Source: Candidatus Daviesbacteria bacterium (GTDB lineage: Bacteria; Patescibacteriota; Microgenomatia; Daviesbacterales; UBA10151). Taken from it: 13,361 nucleotides of DNA. The stretch lies in assembly GCA_003519445.1 (NCBI GenBank), contig DOWS01000035.1, positions 1-13,361 on the forward strand. Reading direction: 5' to 3'. Shown here piece after piece: positions 13,140-13,361 of the stretch. A program made the translations under genes and the position numbers. Below the pieces are notes generated by a model. It was not told the DNA's origin. It ran no database searches and saw nothing but the letters and a program-made list of their open reading frames with translations. Position 1 is the first letter of the stretch. Every line of letters begins with the position of its first letter.

Positions 13140-13361
13140 CTACCTGACTCGGTGGCGGCGTTTGATCCGCAACTGGGCAAGGGATTTTTCCAGGATAGCT
13201 AAAGTTTCTGCATATTCTTCGCCGGAGAGCTTTTGTTCCAAAGCTTGTTCTGCCCGTTTTTTAGCTTCTTCCACAGCCCGCTCATCAATATCCTGCTCAT
13301 ATGTAGCCAAATCAGTCATAACAGTTAGAGTATTATCACTCATTTGCAAAAACCCATCACC
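13140..13361 (-). CDS. atpC: ATP synthase epsilon subunit, C-terminal part (5' end outside window)
   Basis: The minus-strand frame is open from the window edge (GDGFLQMSDN...) to the stop at 13140, giving 73 residues. GDGFLQMSDNTLTVMTDLA matches the end of the epsilon beta-sandwich. DIDERAVEEAKKRAEQALEQ and the following EYAETLAILEKSLAQLRIKRRHR are the two C-terminal helices that regulate F1 rotation. An internal TTG or ATG near the edge is not the real start, since the conserved sandwich strand continues upstream. The gene is normally last in the atp operon, so atpD probably lies just beyond the window. No terminator hairpin is seen in the 3-nt gap to the kinase gene. Confidence 0.9.
   Translation of the reverse strand, partial: GDGFLQMSDNTLTVMTDLATYEQDIDERAVEEAKKRAEQALEQKLSGEEYAETLAILEKSLAQLRIKRRHRVR

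Noticed and set aside
1..13361. Alternative genetic code with UGA read as glycine.
   Set aside because: TGA ends pheS, the NPF gene and two GT2 genes at sensible lengths and positions, and no in-frame TGA interrupts a conserved domain.

Overview
The window looks like a chromosomal segment of a small-genome, Gram-positive-like bacterium of the Candidate Phyla Radiation, most likely Microgenomates. This is inferred from gene style, not from a search. Supporting signs are very tight gene packing, a minimal PheT, VanW and class A PBP genes, stacked GT2 glycosyltransferases, and a coupled single-TM/Cys-rich exported protein pair. TGA is used as an ordinary stop, for example in pheS and two GT genes, so the UGA-Gly code of Gracilibacteria/Absconditabacteria is excluded. 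No gene-free stretch exceeds about 80 bases. I see no CRISPR array, insertion sequence, rRNA or phage gene.

Layout: (1) 1-2329, plus strand: the 3' part of pheS and a short pheT, which are the two subunits of phenylalanyl-tRNA synthetase. A palindromic repeat between them carries the pheT Shine-Dalgarno (SD). (2) 2301-5931, minus strand: a class A penicillin-binding protein, then a VanW-domain protein, then a minimal nucleotidyltransferase whose 3' end overlaps the pheT 3' end. (3) 5975-6732, plus strand: tRNA-Tyr with an unusual C1:G72 pair, followed 15 nt later by a Crp/Fnr-family regulator. (4) 6729-8602, minus strand: a one-TM protein with four NPF motifs, translationally coupled to a 34-cysteine exported protein. 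(5) 8647-12148, minus strand: three overlapping GT2 genes, the last with two fused GT2 domains. (6) 12219-13136, plus strand: a two-TM small protein, a 37-aa one-TM protein and a P-loop kinase-like protein, coupled in series. (7) 13140-13361, minus strand: the C-terminal part of ATP synthase epsilon.

Much of the window serves the cell surface: peptidoglycan synthesis (PBP, possibly VanW), glycan assembly (GT2 operon) and a disulfide-rich exported protein. The rest is translation and energy housekeeping.

Two themes cut across the window. First, genes at the head of transcription units have no SD. Three of them have an extended -10 (TG-N-TATA..) exactly 9 nt before the ATG, which predicts leaderless mRNAs, while most internal genes have ordinary SDs or stop/start overlaps. 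Second, short repeats of a kind usually found between genes sit in or beside coding sequence: one supplies an SD, one lies inside the pheT core domain, two lie in the same loop of two GT2 proteins, and palindromes form the linker of the fused GT2.
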